From: Bradyrhizobium forestalis
Lineage (GTDB): Bacteria; Pseudomonadota; Alphaproteobacteria; Rhizobiales; Xanthobacteraceae
Direction of reading: 5' to 3'
Assembly (NCBI RefSeq): GCF_002795245.1
Contig: NZ_PGVG01000054.1
Coordinates: forward strand, 1-36,031
Length of the DNA: 36,031 nucleotides
Part shown: positions 25,301 through 34,309 of the stretch, one piece after another
Layout: the number at the start of each line of letters is the position of its first letter
Position numbering within the stretch: the stretch's first letter is position 1
The notes under the pieces: generated by a model
What the model saw: only the letters and a program-made list of their open reading frames with translations
Databases searched by the model: none
What the model was told of the DNA's origin: nothing
Program-made: the position numbers and the translations under genes

Positions 25301-28300
25301 CTGGAAGAGATGAAGCAGTTCGCGACCGGATTGCGCAACAAGCTCGCGGCGCTTTTCGCTGATTCCGCATTCCGGGCGTGGCGTCACCTCGTGTTTGCGC
25401 TGCCCGGCACACATGCCATCGTCGCGAGCTTCCCGGGCCAGCAGGACGCCGTCGACAAGAAAATCCAGGATCTCCTTGTTAAGGCCGCGGCAGACACCGA
25501 CTTCTTCGGTGTGTTGCTGGCTAAAGGTCCTGAGGATGCCGCCAAGGTTCTTGGCAAGGCATTCCACGATGCGCTGATCGAAGAGATCAAAAAAGCCAGC
25601 CCAATCCAGGCGGCGCTCACTGCTGCATACCAGGATTGGGAGGTGGCGGTTGGCAATGGGGCCGATCGGGAAGCCGACCGCATCAAGGGCCTGATATACG
25701 ACGCCGCCACCGAGCAGTTGCGGCCACTGCTCGCGGCTGCACAAAAACTTGCCGGCCACGCCGAGCCGAGTATTCGCAACCTCATCGGCGATTTGAAGGA
25801 TGCGGCGGCAGCGGCCCTCGATCTGATCCGGCCGATTGTGGACGACAGTCTGGCCGCGGTGGTCCAGCTGTGCGGAAAGCTTGCGTTGATCGTCAAATCT
25901 ACGATCGACGCGGTCAAGCTGCCCTCGCCGAATGACGTCAATACCGCGCGAACCGAAATGGGCAAGGCCTTCGACGCGGCGGCTGCCGCGGTTGCAAAGG
26001 TCGGCATCGATCCCGAAGAGGTAAAGGCGATCGGCAAGGCACTCGATGACGATGTCGGCACTCTGGTTAACGTGCGCGACGCGCTGCAGCGTGCCCTTGA
26101 TCAACTCCTTCAGCTACAGGCGGATGTTTGCAGCGCAAGTCCAGACCGCCTGCGATTGGATGCCTTCGCTGCCTTGGGCCGAATGCGTAACACGCTTCTC
26201 GACGCCCTTCATGGTTTTGTTACGAAAGTTAGCAGCCCGCACTTCCGCGCGACCGATCTGAAGGCGCTGCTTTCGAAGATTACTGGCACCAGCGCCGACG
26301 CTGACGCCGCGCGTAGCGCCGTGATCGACGCGGCCAAGAAAGCGAGCACGGTGGTCATCACCCTCTGCAGACTGGCTCGCGACGCAACCGCTTTGCGCGA
26401 GACCACCAACGCAGACGGCGCGATGAAGAAGGTCAGAGATGACCTGGCCGGACTAGGAAACCCGAAACTCAATGGGATCATCTCAATTATCGACGGCGCA
26501 AAGAGCGATGCCATTGCGCTTAAGGCGATTCTCGATGGTGACGGCGGCGCGAACATCGGGATCATCAAGACGCTGGAAAACAAGGTCGCCCAGGCGGTAA
26601 CGCCCGCCAACGCGCAAAAGTACCTGGACGAGCTGCTCGCGGAGGTTTTTAAGGTTCCTGACGTCATTGACGCGATCCAGTCGAGGATCGTCGAGGGGCT
26701 AGAGCGGGCCGTTCTGAAAGGCCTTGGCAAATTCCTGGTTGCTGGCGAGCCCTACCTCCAGCAGATGACGCTCATAGCGTTCCAGGGCCTGAGCCCGGTA
26801 TTCAAGTTTTTGAGCGGTGCCCAGACAGCCCTCGTTGACGCGCGCAAAAGGATTTGGGAAGCCCTGGGGGGGAGCAACAAGGACTCGGGCGGCACAACGC
26901 CGATAGGCGATGAAATCAGCCAGCTCACGTTCGAGAAGGTCCGCGCGCTGCTACTGGTTTCCTGCAGCTCAACCCCGAGCTGGCCGCTTGGTCTCTCGTG
27001 TTCGGCGACTCCGAAGGTTCCTGACGAAGACTTCCTCACGGCCGAGAAAACCGAACTGGATGCACTGGCGGCCGTATTCGCTGCGAACGATCCGGGCCAG
27101 TTCGATGCTGCCGTCTTCAAGGCACTTTCCGACCTGTTCAAGTTATGGAGTACCAACGACGGTTCAACGCAACGACTCGTAAAGCAACTTGCAGATGCGG
27201 CTGCCGCCGTCCTGAGCGGCGATCTCAAGCGCATCGTCGATCTCGAAGGAGTTCGGCGCCGTATCGAGGAGAAGCTCAAGGAGTTGGTGCCGGCGAGGAT
27301 CCTGCTCAACTACGACATGCAGGCGCAGCTCAAGGACTTCCCGTCCAGCAAGCCAATTTTCCTGCCGCGACCCGGAAGCCAGATCACGCTGTCTGCCGGC
27401 GCAGTCTACAATCTGCTTGAGCCAAACGTACCGCCGCGTTTCCGGGCGACATGCAAGATCGATCCATTCGATATCAACCTGTTCGATGTCGTGACGTTGA
27501 TGTTCAGCAGCGCGCAGTTCGTCAACGAAAGCGGCAAGGGCTCCGATTTCGACATCGTCTACAAGGACTTTGAGCTCGGTCCGAACGCGGCATTCCTGAA
27601 ACCGCTGCAGACCCTGATGAATCCCGGCGGCAGCGGACCGTATGTGCGGCCCAGTAGCGAAGTCCCGGGTATCGAGGCAGGCTATAGCCTCGATCTCGGC
27701 ATCATTTCGATTGGCACGGTTTCGTTCATCAACGTTTCGATCAACGCAGCTTGTGTCCTGCCATTCAACGGGGCGCGCGCGACCTTTGTTGCCTCGATCG
27801 GACGCGAGGACCGGCCAGTACTTTTGTCGATCGCGCCATACACCGGAGGCGGGTTCCTTGCCCTCTATGCGGATGCGCAAAGGCTAATCGGATTTGCGGC
27901 CTCGTTCGAATTTGGCGGGGGCGGCGGATTCAAATTCGGTCCATTGACCGGACAAGGCCGCCTCACGACCGGGATCTATTTGCGCAAGATGTCGAAGTCT
28001 AACGGCGATGACGACTGCGTCATCGAAGGCTTCTTCTACGCGGGCGGTGAGGCCCACATCGCCTGCTTCGCGATCAGTGCGACTCTGGTGGTTCGCATAT
28101 CGCATCGGCAGGGCGGCAGCATGCAGGGCTCCGCAGTCTTCACTTTCTCGTTTTCCATTGGTTTCGCCAAGCTGCGCTACCAGGTCGGCGTGCAGAAGAA
28201 CATGGGGCCGGGAATGTCCGGCAGTCGCAGCGTAGCCGCTCTCGTCAGCAAGGATCTTCGGCTCATCAGTGATGAAAAAGCGCTCCCTGCTGCCGTCGTG

Positions 28301-28384
28301 AGCTGCGCGGCCAAAGCGCAGCAGGAGGATTGGCTGTCCTACCAATCCTATTTTTCCGACGACCTCGATGGATTCCCCGCATGA
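19313..28384 (+). CDS. Giant (3,023-residue) protein with a twin-arginine signal
   Basis: A twin-arginine motif TRRDFLVGGG (Arg44-Arg45) is followed by a hydrophobic stretch and an AAAEA cleavage-like site near residue 65, after an unusually long acidic n-region of ~42 residues. Residues ~70-1780 are mainly beta-rich with Pro-rich linkers; one charged helical insertion lies at ~730-950. Residues ~1825-2660 form an almost continuous helical, coiled-coil-like region rich in Ala, Asp, Lys and Leu. The final ~350 residues are Gly-rich beta structure (FEFGGGGGFKFGPLTGQG, AVFTFSFSIGFAKLRYQVGV). I recognise no catalytic motif or named family. The long stalk between two beta-rich parts suggests a structural or surface/export role, possibly toxin-like, but that is inference. 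The stop overlaps the next gene's start as ATGA. The ATG at 19313 has only a weak G-rich ribosome binding site. Confidence 0.85.
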   Translation: MVDERDSEEGGTQLGFRFDFGSSSESDSPVSGSHQKAGLGKVTRRDFLVGGGATFVATPLAAAEARKHFLDVAYEDRTRRGLVIAWFESGKRYAWTLRASIFTDPDLPNGRGRFILRRTHDGWRADIAQCALPGDYKFALRIEMKWDPAFDPGKPTTDLGPQPPSMTIILRRGADISLQIGKNLIDFLKAEPQSVDEIGTDLSTPQLADLIQTLFGDSFDSSKASQSSLAFHREFYWILRAGKKLGPNEAETAAAKQSRFRALADEGVSLQFRECIFTVFSGSKGAEATKAFILNQNAKDDEKQDVRALFSGDGAPPAPDSTLSSLSDDEASRAAVPPPISAPGAGPPRDLAEEQRLAPRVLYALVRHDAMQTKANPQDAWSGTLALGRHSGGERGNLVIGEGKESSFLGWRNQGDNRPVLALRMPWMRLDLRREQTAVPSQFDDLKGLLWRAPGEDGKLRLIASLTPTKRKMRIETHFGRFTVAPLPPIAPRSGVSARVPSIRVGGTGPKNTRTLNHFAAPLALEEAGIPLSSARLSEIERRRAARLDDSGGSPAERAARLFSQLTFHETECLFHIDKLARRYVWKGVLPPATEPPQAEAVIHIGAKKAANELPLPARLSLSAASLLVRRPADLLALKYRFQDLLLEYGEAGWWVAPDRRIAAFVPRGEPKPVADVALVCNDKPLPANSPARYELRQDPRPLLVVEFPPQHIAEQAYLRQLAAEPDLPKPPSKTEVTAAEAEILRSADENKREEVRADIEKRQTAGLPADDPFFAFHKPFKEAIDDANKPDNVITGWKSNIPKDQRIYVGPDYLDLEAARVARKVARGLQVVEDWKDENLKTPDQRARLLRGLPEVELSPTVIQDLRESTKVPKDLSEAYPEPVGSAPAEKDEVKDYLEKRERSRVQRDTDYEAFRKFYASSPADRKKPIGLTKEEKDAIDAVPNLPGPFYGKRSTIARVEVIAKSNESLAISTARAIVATVNAYDLDNAVVDPFEIPTEARVSGGSRLVFRIPADDFESGRPDARDGAPAGAFPFTIEALTNWGAFDLAVVRRAEKVFEPLAGVQNSRPKAENGKQAEAVEQDIANGRFPPRWARQETRDEAARLLHQGISRGDAWAVRRDEQRSLTGASSCPPPLARLGSVTAPQRLAEVAASVRPPGLYETSIEMPFRLMLSPAQDAAWRTPLGLPPIAKLAPAKDVRWSQSAPVPLWFAQLDEAPGSSSMRAIWSPDFRPEALLDPDLGGPPHGPWAPWAMAREVTARNPYTKPEPVSAFPGQKPDPKDPERFRTGLDVADRHELVALTSLHGLPVRGRRKEDGTLADGSQINPPPGFKLRYAATESLKTEPPDDYSAIYRPKPLGVGELTLTALGGSFDADTNFVPPASAKIVPVSEWPTAHGPGKPLFDAFSVERWQQSTRLGRDIRVEVVYKGFLFPVGHRASLVKLTERRFMMGPGGLAAGPVAFLVQRFFLRIGAPIKTFPALAQPNEGRRWPVERLEILTRVTPDVLDPADAAPSDTSKRWEEAASGRIFLRQSGGAPLLPGLVFWPRVRAREGGEVNFELQIDARGARTRLPLIFVDNTAANDVGTMKVLTEEYNLLSHGKEADPRRVLPLGGSKHRYAPESEPDGTSFDTRQWLIAAEGREEKPPRITDAERRVQFQNTLFDFGPLLQGVDQPPFYPVMAEGLVRIAQVDRLVGRPSDEIAVFFDAEYLAFGFPDATTLKDPKGGPMDPVAKTDVYLDFRKPVTLDPKDAGDRTGGAVRPNTALVAMSRSRGPVGNSNYHAALKTLASDPPPASTGLDKPKPETFFGDATILGILDLKQAISFLGGGLSSAPEFREVAQYTSALLTDLTQAGDAGAAVAKVRDRLLVPMREALLTLARQFFDAIKQDTGAVFEENDAITRIERLYPDVGRSYRELKNALDDAISSSETTRDIETLLASFAVIYGAGRRFVAAIERVASDPLAPVHEALREAFNRFISDVIARAASLLEGVTSDLEEMKQFATGLRNKLAALFADSAFRAWRHLVFALPGTHAIVASFPGQQDAVDKKIQDLLVKAAADTDFFGVLLAKGPEDAAKVLGKAFHDALIEEIKKASPIQAALTAAYQDWEVAVGNGADREADRIKGLIYDAATEQLRPLLAAAQKLAGHAEPSIRNLIGDLKDAAAAALDLIRPIVDDSLAAVVQLCGKLALIVKSTIDAVKLPSPNDVNTARTEMGKAFDAAAAAVAKVGIDPEEVKAIGKALDDDVGTLVNVRDALQRALDQLLQLQADVCSASPDRLRLDAFAALGRMRNTLLDALHGFVTKVSSPHFRATDLKALLSKITGTSADADAARSAVIDAAKKASTVVITLCRLARDATALRETTNADGAMKKVRDDLAGLGNPKLNGIISIIDGAKSDAIALKAILDGDGGANIGIIKTLENKVAQAVTPANAQKYLDELLAEVFKVPDVIDAIQSRIVEGLERAVLKGLGKFLVAGEPYLQQMTLIAFQGLSPVFKFLSGAQTALVDARKRIWEALGGSNKDSGGTTPIGDEISQLTFEKVRALLLVSCSSTPSWPLGLSCSATPKVPDEDFLTAEKTELDALAAVFAANDPGQFDAAVFKALSDLFKLWSTNDGSTQRLVKQLADAAAAVLSGDLKRIVDLEGVRRRIEEKLKELVPARILLNYDMQAQLKDFPSSKPIFLPRPGSQITLSAGAVYNLLEPNVPPRFRATCKIDPFDINLFDVVTLMFSSAQFVNESGKGSDFDIVYKDFELGPNAAFLKPLQTLMNPGGSGPYVRPSSEVPGIEAGYSLDLGIISIGTVSFINVSINAACVLPFNGARATFVASIGREDRPVLLSIAPYTGGGFLALYADAQRLIGFAASFEFGGGGGFKFGPLTGQGRLTTGIYLRKMSKSNGDDDCVIEGFFYAGGEAHIACFAISATLVVRISHRQGGSMQGSAVFTFSFSIGFAKLRYQVGVQKNMGPGMSGSRSVAALVSKDLRLISDEKALPAAVVSCAAKAQQEDWLSYQSYFSDDLDGFPA

Positions 28385-31300
28385 CTGTAAAAATCCCCGT
28401 CAACATTGCTGCGCAAGTTGTTGCCGCTGGAATCTACGCCAAGAAAGCACGTTTCACGGTGGTGTTTGCACCCGTCTATGACAAGGACGCGCAAAAATAC
28501 GACCTCGTAGACTGGCCAAGGTCCGTCGAAAAGCTATTGAGCGACGGCAAAGGTCTCGAAATTATCCCACTTGGGCAGAATGAAAGCTGGCGAACCGACG
28601 CCATATTCAACTCAAACCCAACGAAGATAATGAAGCTCGCGAAGGACAAGCTCCGGCGTTTTAGCCCTGCCGTGGACTTGCAGAAGCTGACGGACTACTG
28701 GCGGAAAGTGATGGGCGACGACGCGGGTTTTGAAGCTCTCAAGATCGCGCTTGATCCCGCTATCAAACCAGCACAGAGGGATCCGCTCGAGGCAGCGCTT
28801 CGTGACCCCGAGAAACCCGGAGCGTTTCCGCCGAAGGTTCCCGATATTCACGGCACGTGGCGCGACAAGAGCGTGAAGGAGCTTTCGTTCGAGCGTGCCG
28901 CGCATATCGCGGCGACGCTGAGGCGAGAGACACTCGACACAAGACCCGAGGCCAAATCTGCCGACGCATTGAGTATTCAGATTAGGAATCTAAAGAACCG
29001 CATCGGCCCATGGCCGAAGACGGTGCCCCTAACCGACGCGCGTCTGGCGGCCATGGCTGAAGACGTACAGGCTTATGGAGACTTGAAGGACAGCCGTATT
29101 CGGGCGGACGAATTTGCAGCGGCACGAAAAACGTTTCAGGACAAGAGCAAGTCTTCCAAGGAGGCGATTGAGGCCTTGGTTGGAAAGCATCCCTTGCTGC
29201 TCGCCCGGACACCCCTCGCGGCGGCCATGCATTTCGGTAATTCACTCACCTTCACCGACCCGAGCAAGAGATTGACCCTCGAGCCTGCGCTTTCCAAGGA
29301 GGCCAAAGCCGCGTACCGCCTGGCCTCGCGAACGCAGCCATTCGATGGCGGCGACTCATTCTTTGCCGCAGACTCCGAAGCGGTCGAGTTCGCACGCCGG
29401 CGCCTGTTTGCCTTGCAAAGCAACCCTTCTCTCGGCCGATTGTTTCGTTTTGTTATCGATTTTGACTGTGACGTCAGTGCGCTTGTAGACAAGGACGTGG
29501 CCGGCGGCGCGTTCCCATACATTGATACGGCGCTCGATCGCGATCCCGCCGACCCGTCGGAACTTCCTGCCCCGGCGCAGCAGGAGTCCCGCTTTCTGCT
29601 TCTCCGGCTTGCGGCGGCAGACGGAGGCTCGCGGGTGTGGAGTTCGGCAAAACTGCGCGCGCCCGCCGACAGCAAGGCGAAGAACACGGCCGGCCACTTC
29701 CTTCCGTGTACACGCGAAGAAATCGACGCCCGTGTCAGGGACAACGCATCTGACGGGCGTGAACTAGCCGTCTTTGAACAGATCGATGGTATGGTCGATC
29801 TAGGCCAACACTGGCATGCGGAGAAGCGGTATCAGATGATCTCGCTCGACCCCGTGCTGGCCATCGGAGGCGATGACGCCAAGGAGAAGCGCCGCGCGGA
29901 GAACAAAAAAACACTCAACGACCCCGATTCCAAGCTCATGCTACCGCAAGTCCGTGACGAGTTGGCAGACAAGCGACTCGCTACCCAACGCGGCGGCGGC
30001 CTCGCCTTGACCGATCGATGGCGTCAGATGCACGGCATTGCACGCTTTCTCGACTCGACAGCTCAGCGCGACCAGTTCGATCCGAAAGTGCAGGACGGGG
30101 CCGTTAACATAGTTCTTGACGCCTCCGACCTGACCGTCGGATACAAGCTCGATGTCGGGGTTCGCCCGAACGACAATATCAAGAAAGATCGAAACTATTG
30201 GCACACATTGATGCACCGGACGGTCCGGTACTCCCCGACCCAGAAGGTTTCGGCGCATGTGCCCGCTGCCGATTTCGACGGTGATATTACCAAGCACTAT
30301 CCGGATTCGAGCGCCCGCCGTGACGCTGACGACGCGCAGTTGCAGACCCCGTCCGCCCTGCGGGACTGGCTCGGAGAGAGCGAAACGCTCACGCACACCA
30401 CAGTTTTCATGGAGGAAGTCATCGGCGCCTGGCGTGGAGACCCGTTGGGCCTTGCGTGTGGCGTCCAGAGCCACAAGCTCAACCCGCAGGATCTGCGCAT
30501 CGACATCAGCTACGATCTGCCGACGGATCCGGCCCTGACGCCGCCGCCCCTTCGTTTTGGCTGGCACTATCATTTCGGATTGCGTGCCTTCTTCGCTGGG
30601 GGCGTGTCCCTTCCTCTCAACCGCGCTGTAGGCCATTACGAGAAGAGCCGCAATGGGGAGCTCGCTCTACCGAAAGCCGACAATCATGGAACGCCTCTGC
30701 TTCGTTACGAGAGACTAGAGTCTCCTGCAATTGCAATACCCGACTGGCTCTTTGGCGAGCTCAAGAGTGAGGCGACCTACACGAAGGTGACCCTGAGGGG
30801 ACGATTTGCAGCCCCACAAGCCGGTCGGATGTTGGTGCGAAGCTTCGACGATCCTGTCAATCGTAGCATCGCGGATGTACCGGATGATCCGGGCAAGCAG
30901 GGCCGTTTGCCCGGCGTAGGATTTGATCGTCGCGTGATTCTGGCGCCAGCCGTGACCCTTGATTTCGCGGCGCTCCATGATGCATTTCGCGGCAAGAAGG
31001 GTAAGGACATAGAGCGAGGTCCAAACGGGAAGGGGATAAAGATGTGCGATCCCCGGGTACTGCTCGATCCGGAGAATCCCAACGACTCGGAAACGATGCC
31101 AATCGATAAGGAAGAAGAAGTCGTCGAAGAGTTCACGCCCGTACCGAAACCAATGGATCGTGCGAATACGAAGGAGGGATTGCAGCAGGTATGGGCGAAG
31201 GTGCGCGTCGCTTGGCGACCTTACACCATCGCCTCCCGCCCACGCGGAGGATTGCAGGGTGTCGATCATCGAGCAGCATGGGGAGGTTTCCCCGTGTATC

Positions 31301-34227
31301 GCGCACGTGCGTCACGCGGTGCTGCAGAGCCCGTCTTGGGTCACTCCATAGCGGCCACGCCCGCGCCGATGACGGATGAGGGTGAGATCCGCCATCGAAT
31401 CAAGACGGCGGGCCCCGAGATATTCAAGAATGATAACGATAAGAAGCGTTCCATTCTCTGGAGTGCGGTTGGCGTGCTGCAGAATACTGACGGACTCGTC
31501 GATCGCTCGGGAACGGCTGTATTTAGGCCGTTGCCGAGCAATCGTGATAAGGATGTCGAGCGGCAGCCGTACTACCCCGATCCGGCCGCTGTTACCCTCG
31601 TCATCCAGGTTGTGGTCCGTGGCGACGGATTTGAGACAAAGCGAGCACGCCGCGTCGATACAAAATCGATCGCACTCTACAAGGAGGAGACGTTCAAAGG
31701 CGCGGCTCCTCACGACTACCCCGATGCTGTTCCTGTCGTGCTCGACGTTGTGCGTGGCAACGGCACGGAAAACCTCGTCAAAGTCAATCCCAGGGTCGAC
31801 TACGGGAACATCCCGCACACACCGTCGCCGGGGCGAACGATCTCTGCCGCGCACGTGACGGTGACGCTCGCGCCGGGCGAGCAAGCCTCGATCCGCTGCT
31901 GGTGCGTCCCCACGGTCACCTTCCTCACGCACATCTGGGCCGGTACTGCGACATTGGCGGCCATGTCGGTCGTCAACGGAAGCAAACCAACAGACGACAA
32001 AAAGGTGTTGTCCGTTAAAGACGTCACGCAAGCCTTCAAAGCCGGGGTGAAGCCACTGACCTCACTTTCAATCAGCGACAAGAGCTCTGGAGAGGCTGCC
32101 TCCACAGCGGATTTCGCAGGGTTACCATTGCCGCCAAGCGAGATAATTCGCGAGTTCGCGGCGGCCGTGCGCGAGCGAATGCTGCAAGAGCCGCTGCCAG
32201 AGATCGCGGCCGTCGTCGAGATTGAGGCGGTGCATGCGGTTGATCTGCCGCAGCAAGCGCCGCGGGCCGTTGCCGGCCAGAAATGGCAGCTGCTGCGGGC
32301 GAAAACAGAGTTGATCAACGACCTCTTACTACCGGAACAGACCTGCAAGGCGCTGCGCGGCAACTTGTGCATGTCGGCCAACTGGACACCGGAAAACCAG
32401 ATGTCGGATGCCGTCGACGTCCTGATCGATGGATCTCTGAGGGTTCATGGCGCCAGCACTGAGGCGGTGGAGATTCGCGCACGCGGTACGGCTGCCGCGC
32501 GCGGACGCTTCGACGACGTCGAGCGCGGCCGTTCGCGCGACGACCGTGCGCGCGGCCTCTGGCCCAAGCCGGACGCCCAGGAGCCAATCAAGGCAAAACG
32601 CCTGTTCGGGTTCGATCCGGCCGAGGATGGGTCGGTCAGCTTCGAGCCTGAAACTGTGACGTTGCTGCGGCTCGAAGGATTTCTGCCCGGCACGAGCGGC
32701 GAGGTTCGCATCGATCTCCTCAATTTCCAGCGTGAGGCGAAGGCGATCGAGCCGAAGCCGAATGAACCGATCCAGGCACAGGCTTCGCCATTGCGTGCTT
32801 CCCGCCCGGCGGCGTTTCCAGATGCGCGCGCGCGCTGGATCGAGATTTTCGCTGTCGCGATCTCGCGCCATACGGCCGCGCTACGCACGCGGTATGACGA
32901 ACTGCCAGAGGCACTCAGCAAACCAAATGCACTCGGCCCTGGCGCCACCAAGGATGAGGAGGACAAGGCAGAGGATGCGATCAGCAAAGTCATCATGGAC
33001 CGCCGATGGCTGCCGGCCACGGTGCGTCCGGCGCGGGTGGTCTCGCTCAGCCCGATCCCGGCTTTCGCCTGGAGCGACAATGTGCCGACGCCTCCCAGCG
33101 CTAAGATCCCATCGGTCTTTGTCAGCCGAACGGTGCGGGTGCGGATCCGCGCACAGCGGCCGTGGTTCTCGTCCGGCGAAGGCGAGCGGCTCGGCATCGT
33201 GATCTGGCCGCCGAATCTGTTCGACAAGGACGTGGGTAACGTCTCCCATGACGTGGTGAGGCCGTCGCCGGCAGATCGCAAGGAGATCAATCTGCGCGCC
33301 TTGCCATCCGACGGCAGCGTCATTCAGGAGTTGCAGGACGCCGATCTCGGAACAGGCGGAGCCTGGGTTACGCGCTGGGGGGCCGATCCCATACGGACCA
33401 ACGGCGGTGTGCAAGGCTGGCTGCTCTCGAAGGACAATTTCCGCGGGGTGACCGAACAGGCGGCGTTCAGCAAGCCTCCCGGAGAGCATCCGAAGGACGC
33501 TGTGCTCGTAAAAAACGTGCTGATGCCGGTGCCCGCCGATGCCGACGCCGCGGAACTGCGGGCCGCGCAACCGCCCGGGGGCTTTATGGCGGTGTCGCTC
33601 ATCACCTACGCGCCGCGCTTCGATCCGGATCAGGAAACCTGGTACGTGGACGTTGACCTGAATCCTTGCGGCGCGGCGTATCCATTCGTCCGTTTAGGGC
33701 TGGTGCGATACCAACCGAACGCACCGCGTGCACTGCAGGTGTCGGAGCCGATTGTCGAGTGGGCGCAGGTCATGCCGGAACGCAGGCTGAGCGCCATTGC
33801 CAAGCATATCGACAAAGACCGCAAGCAGGTTGAGGTTACGGCTATGCTTGAGGGAGTTGCGTCGGGACCCGATGCGAACAACGGTCATCCGGAGACGTCT
33901 ACCGCGCAGGCGCCGCGGGTGTACTTCACTCTGCTGCAACGCCGTATCAAGGCAGACGATGCAGTCCCCGACTCAGAACTTGTGTTTGCGGGACCGCAGA
34001 TTCCAGCACCGGGTTGCGGCTGCGCAAGCTGGACTGCCGTTTTTCGGATGAGCGACGATGAGTACCGTGGCTACGACTGGTCAGTCTTTGCAGAGGAAGT
34101 GGATCGGTTGAGGCCGGCCACTTATGCCGACGAGCCGCGCTACGAAACGAGCGAGGATACGAATTTCGTCGACACTGGCCCGCGCTTCGCTGCGCGGCTA
34201 TCGCTGAATAACCTGAGAGTTCAGTGA
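28381..34227 (+). CDS. Giant (1,948-residue) partner protein of unknown function
   Basis: The ATG at 28381 forms an ATGA overlap with the stop of the upstream giant gene and gives MTVKIPVNIAAQVVAAGIYA. There is no signal peptide. Residues ~80-320 are helical and charged. Most of the rest is beta-rich with many Pro/Asp loops, suggesting a chain of beta-sandwich modules. Near the C-terminus, RPWFSSGEGERLGIVIWPP (~1590), WGADPIR (~1665) and DQETWYVDVDLNP...FVRLGLVRYQP (~1750-1785) form a distinctive block. I have a vague memory of this block in large uncharacterised bacterial proteins but cannot name a family. Translational coupling implies that it acts with the Tat-signal protein, probably as a stoichiometric partner. 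If the first is exported by Tat, this one could travel with it as a folded passenger; that is speculation. Confidence 0.85.
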   Translation: MTVKIPVNIAAQVVAAGIYAKKARFTVVFAPVYDKDAQKYDLVDWPRSVEKLLSDGKGLEIIPLGQNESWRTDAIFNSNPTKIMKLAKDKLRRFSPAVDLQKLTDYWRKVMGDDAGFEALKIALDPAIKPAQRDPLEAALRDPEKPGAFPPKVPDIHGTWRDKSVKELSFERAAHIAATLRRETLDTRPEAKSADALSIQIRNLKNRIGPWPKTVPLTDARLAAMAEDVQAYGDLKDSRIRADEFAAARKTFQDKSKSSKEAIEALVGKHPLLLARTPLAAAMHFGNSLTFTDPSKRLTLEPALSKEAKAAYRLASRTQPFDGGDSFFAADSEAVEFARRRLFALQSNPSLGRLFRFVIDFDCDVSALVDKDVAGGAFPYIDTALDRDPADPSELPAPAQQESRFLLLRLAAADGGSRVWSSAKLRAPADSKAKNTAGHFLPCTREEIDARVRDNASDGRELAVFEQIDGMVDLGQHWHAEKRYQMISLDPVLAIGGDDAKEKRRAENKKTLNDPDSKLMLPQVRDELADKRLATQRGGGLALTDRWRQMHGIARFLDSTAQRDQFDPKVQDGAVNIVLDASDLTVGYKLDVGVRPNDNIKKDRNYWHTLMHRTVRYSPTQKVSAHVPAADFDGDITKHYPDSSARRDADDAQLQTPSALRDWLGESETLTHTTVFMEEVIGAWRGDPLGLACGVQSHKLNPQDLRIDISYDLPTDPALTPPPLRFGWHYHFGLRAFFAGGVSLPLNRAVGHYEKSRNGELALPKADNHGTPLLRYERLESPAIAIPDWLFGELKSEATYTKVTLRGRFAAPQAGRMLVRSFDDPVNRSIADVPDDPGKQGRLPGVGFDRRVILAPAVTLDFAALHDAFRGKKGKDIERGPNGKGIKMCDPRVLLDPENPNDSETMPIDKEEEVVEEFTPVPKPMDRANTKEGLQQVWAKVRVAWRPYTIASRPRGGLQGVDHRAAWGGFPVYRARASRGAAEPVLGHSIAATPAPMTDEGEIRHRIKTAGPEIFKNDNDKKRSILWSAVGVLQNTDGLVDRSGTAVFRPLPSNRDKDVERQPYYPDPAAVTLVIQVVVRGDGFETKRARRVDTKSIALYKEETFKGAAPHDYPDAVPVVLDVVRGNGTENLVKVNPRVDYGNIPHTPSPGRTISAAHVTVTLAPGEQASIRCWCVPTVTFLTHIWAGTATLAAMSVVNGSKPTDDKKVLSVKDVTQAFKAGVKPLTSLSISDKSSGEAASTADFAGLPLPPSEIIREFAAAVRERMLQEPLPEIAAVVEIEAVHAVDLPQQAPRAVAGQKWQLLRAKTELINDLLLPEQTCKALRGNLCMSANWTPENQMSDAVDVLIDGSLRVHGASTEAVEIRARGTAAARGRFDDVERGRSRDDRARGLWPKPDAQEPIKAKRLFGFDPAEDGSVSFEPETVTLLRLEGFLPGTSGEVRIDLLNFQREAKAIEPKPNEPIQAQASPLRASRPAAFPDARARWIEIFAVAISRHTAALRTRYDELPEALSKPNALGPGATKDEEDKAEDAISKVIMDRRWLPATVRPARVVSLSPIPAFAWSDNVPTPPSAKIPSVFVSRTVRVRIRAQRPWFSSGEGERLGIVIWPPNLFDKDVGNVSHDVVRPSPADRKEINLRALPSDGSVIQELQDADLGTGGAWVTRWGADPIRTNGGVQGWLLSKDNFRGVTEQAAFSKPPGEHPKDAVLVKNVLMPVPADADAAELRAAQPPGGFMAVSLITYAPRFDPDQETWYVDVDLNPCGAAYPFVRLGLVRYQPNAPRALQVSEPIVEWAQVMPERRLSAIAKHIDKDRKQVEVTAMLEGVASGPDANNGHPETSTAQAPRVYFTLLQRRIKADDAVPDSELVFAGPQIPAPGCGCASWTAVFRMSDDEYRGYDWSVFAEEVDRLRPATYADEPRYETSEDTNFVDTGPRFAARLSLNNLRVQ

Positions 34228-34294
34228 GCCATAAGGCGGCTATCAGAGGGCCAGGCGAGTTCTGAATTGAGCGATCCCGGGAATAGGAAACGAA

Positions 34295-34300
34295 AAGGAG
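34295..34300 (+). promoter_or_regulatory. Ribosome binding site of the lysozyme gene
   Basis: AAGGAG lies nine bases before the ATG at 34310 and supports that start. Confidence 0.65.
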
Positions 34301-34309
34301 TACGAGGAA

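Noticed and set aside
24410..26104. A 564-residue minus-strand open frame opposite the first giant gene.
   Set aside because: It is an antisense shadow in GC-rich coding DNA. The plus strand reads continuously as one protein, and the antisense product has no domain and an Arg/Gly-rich composition.
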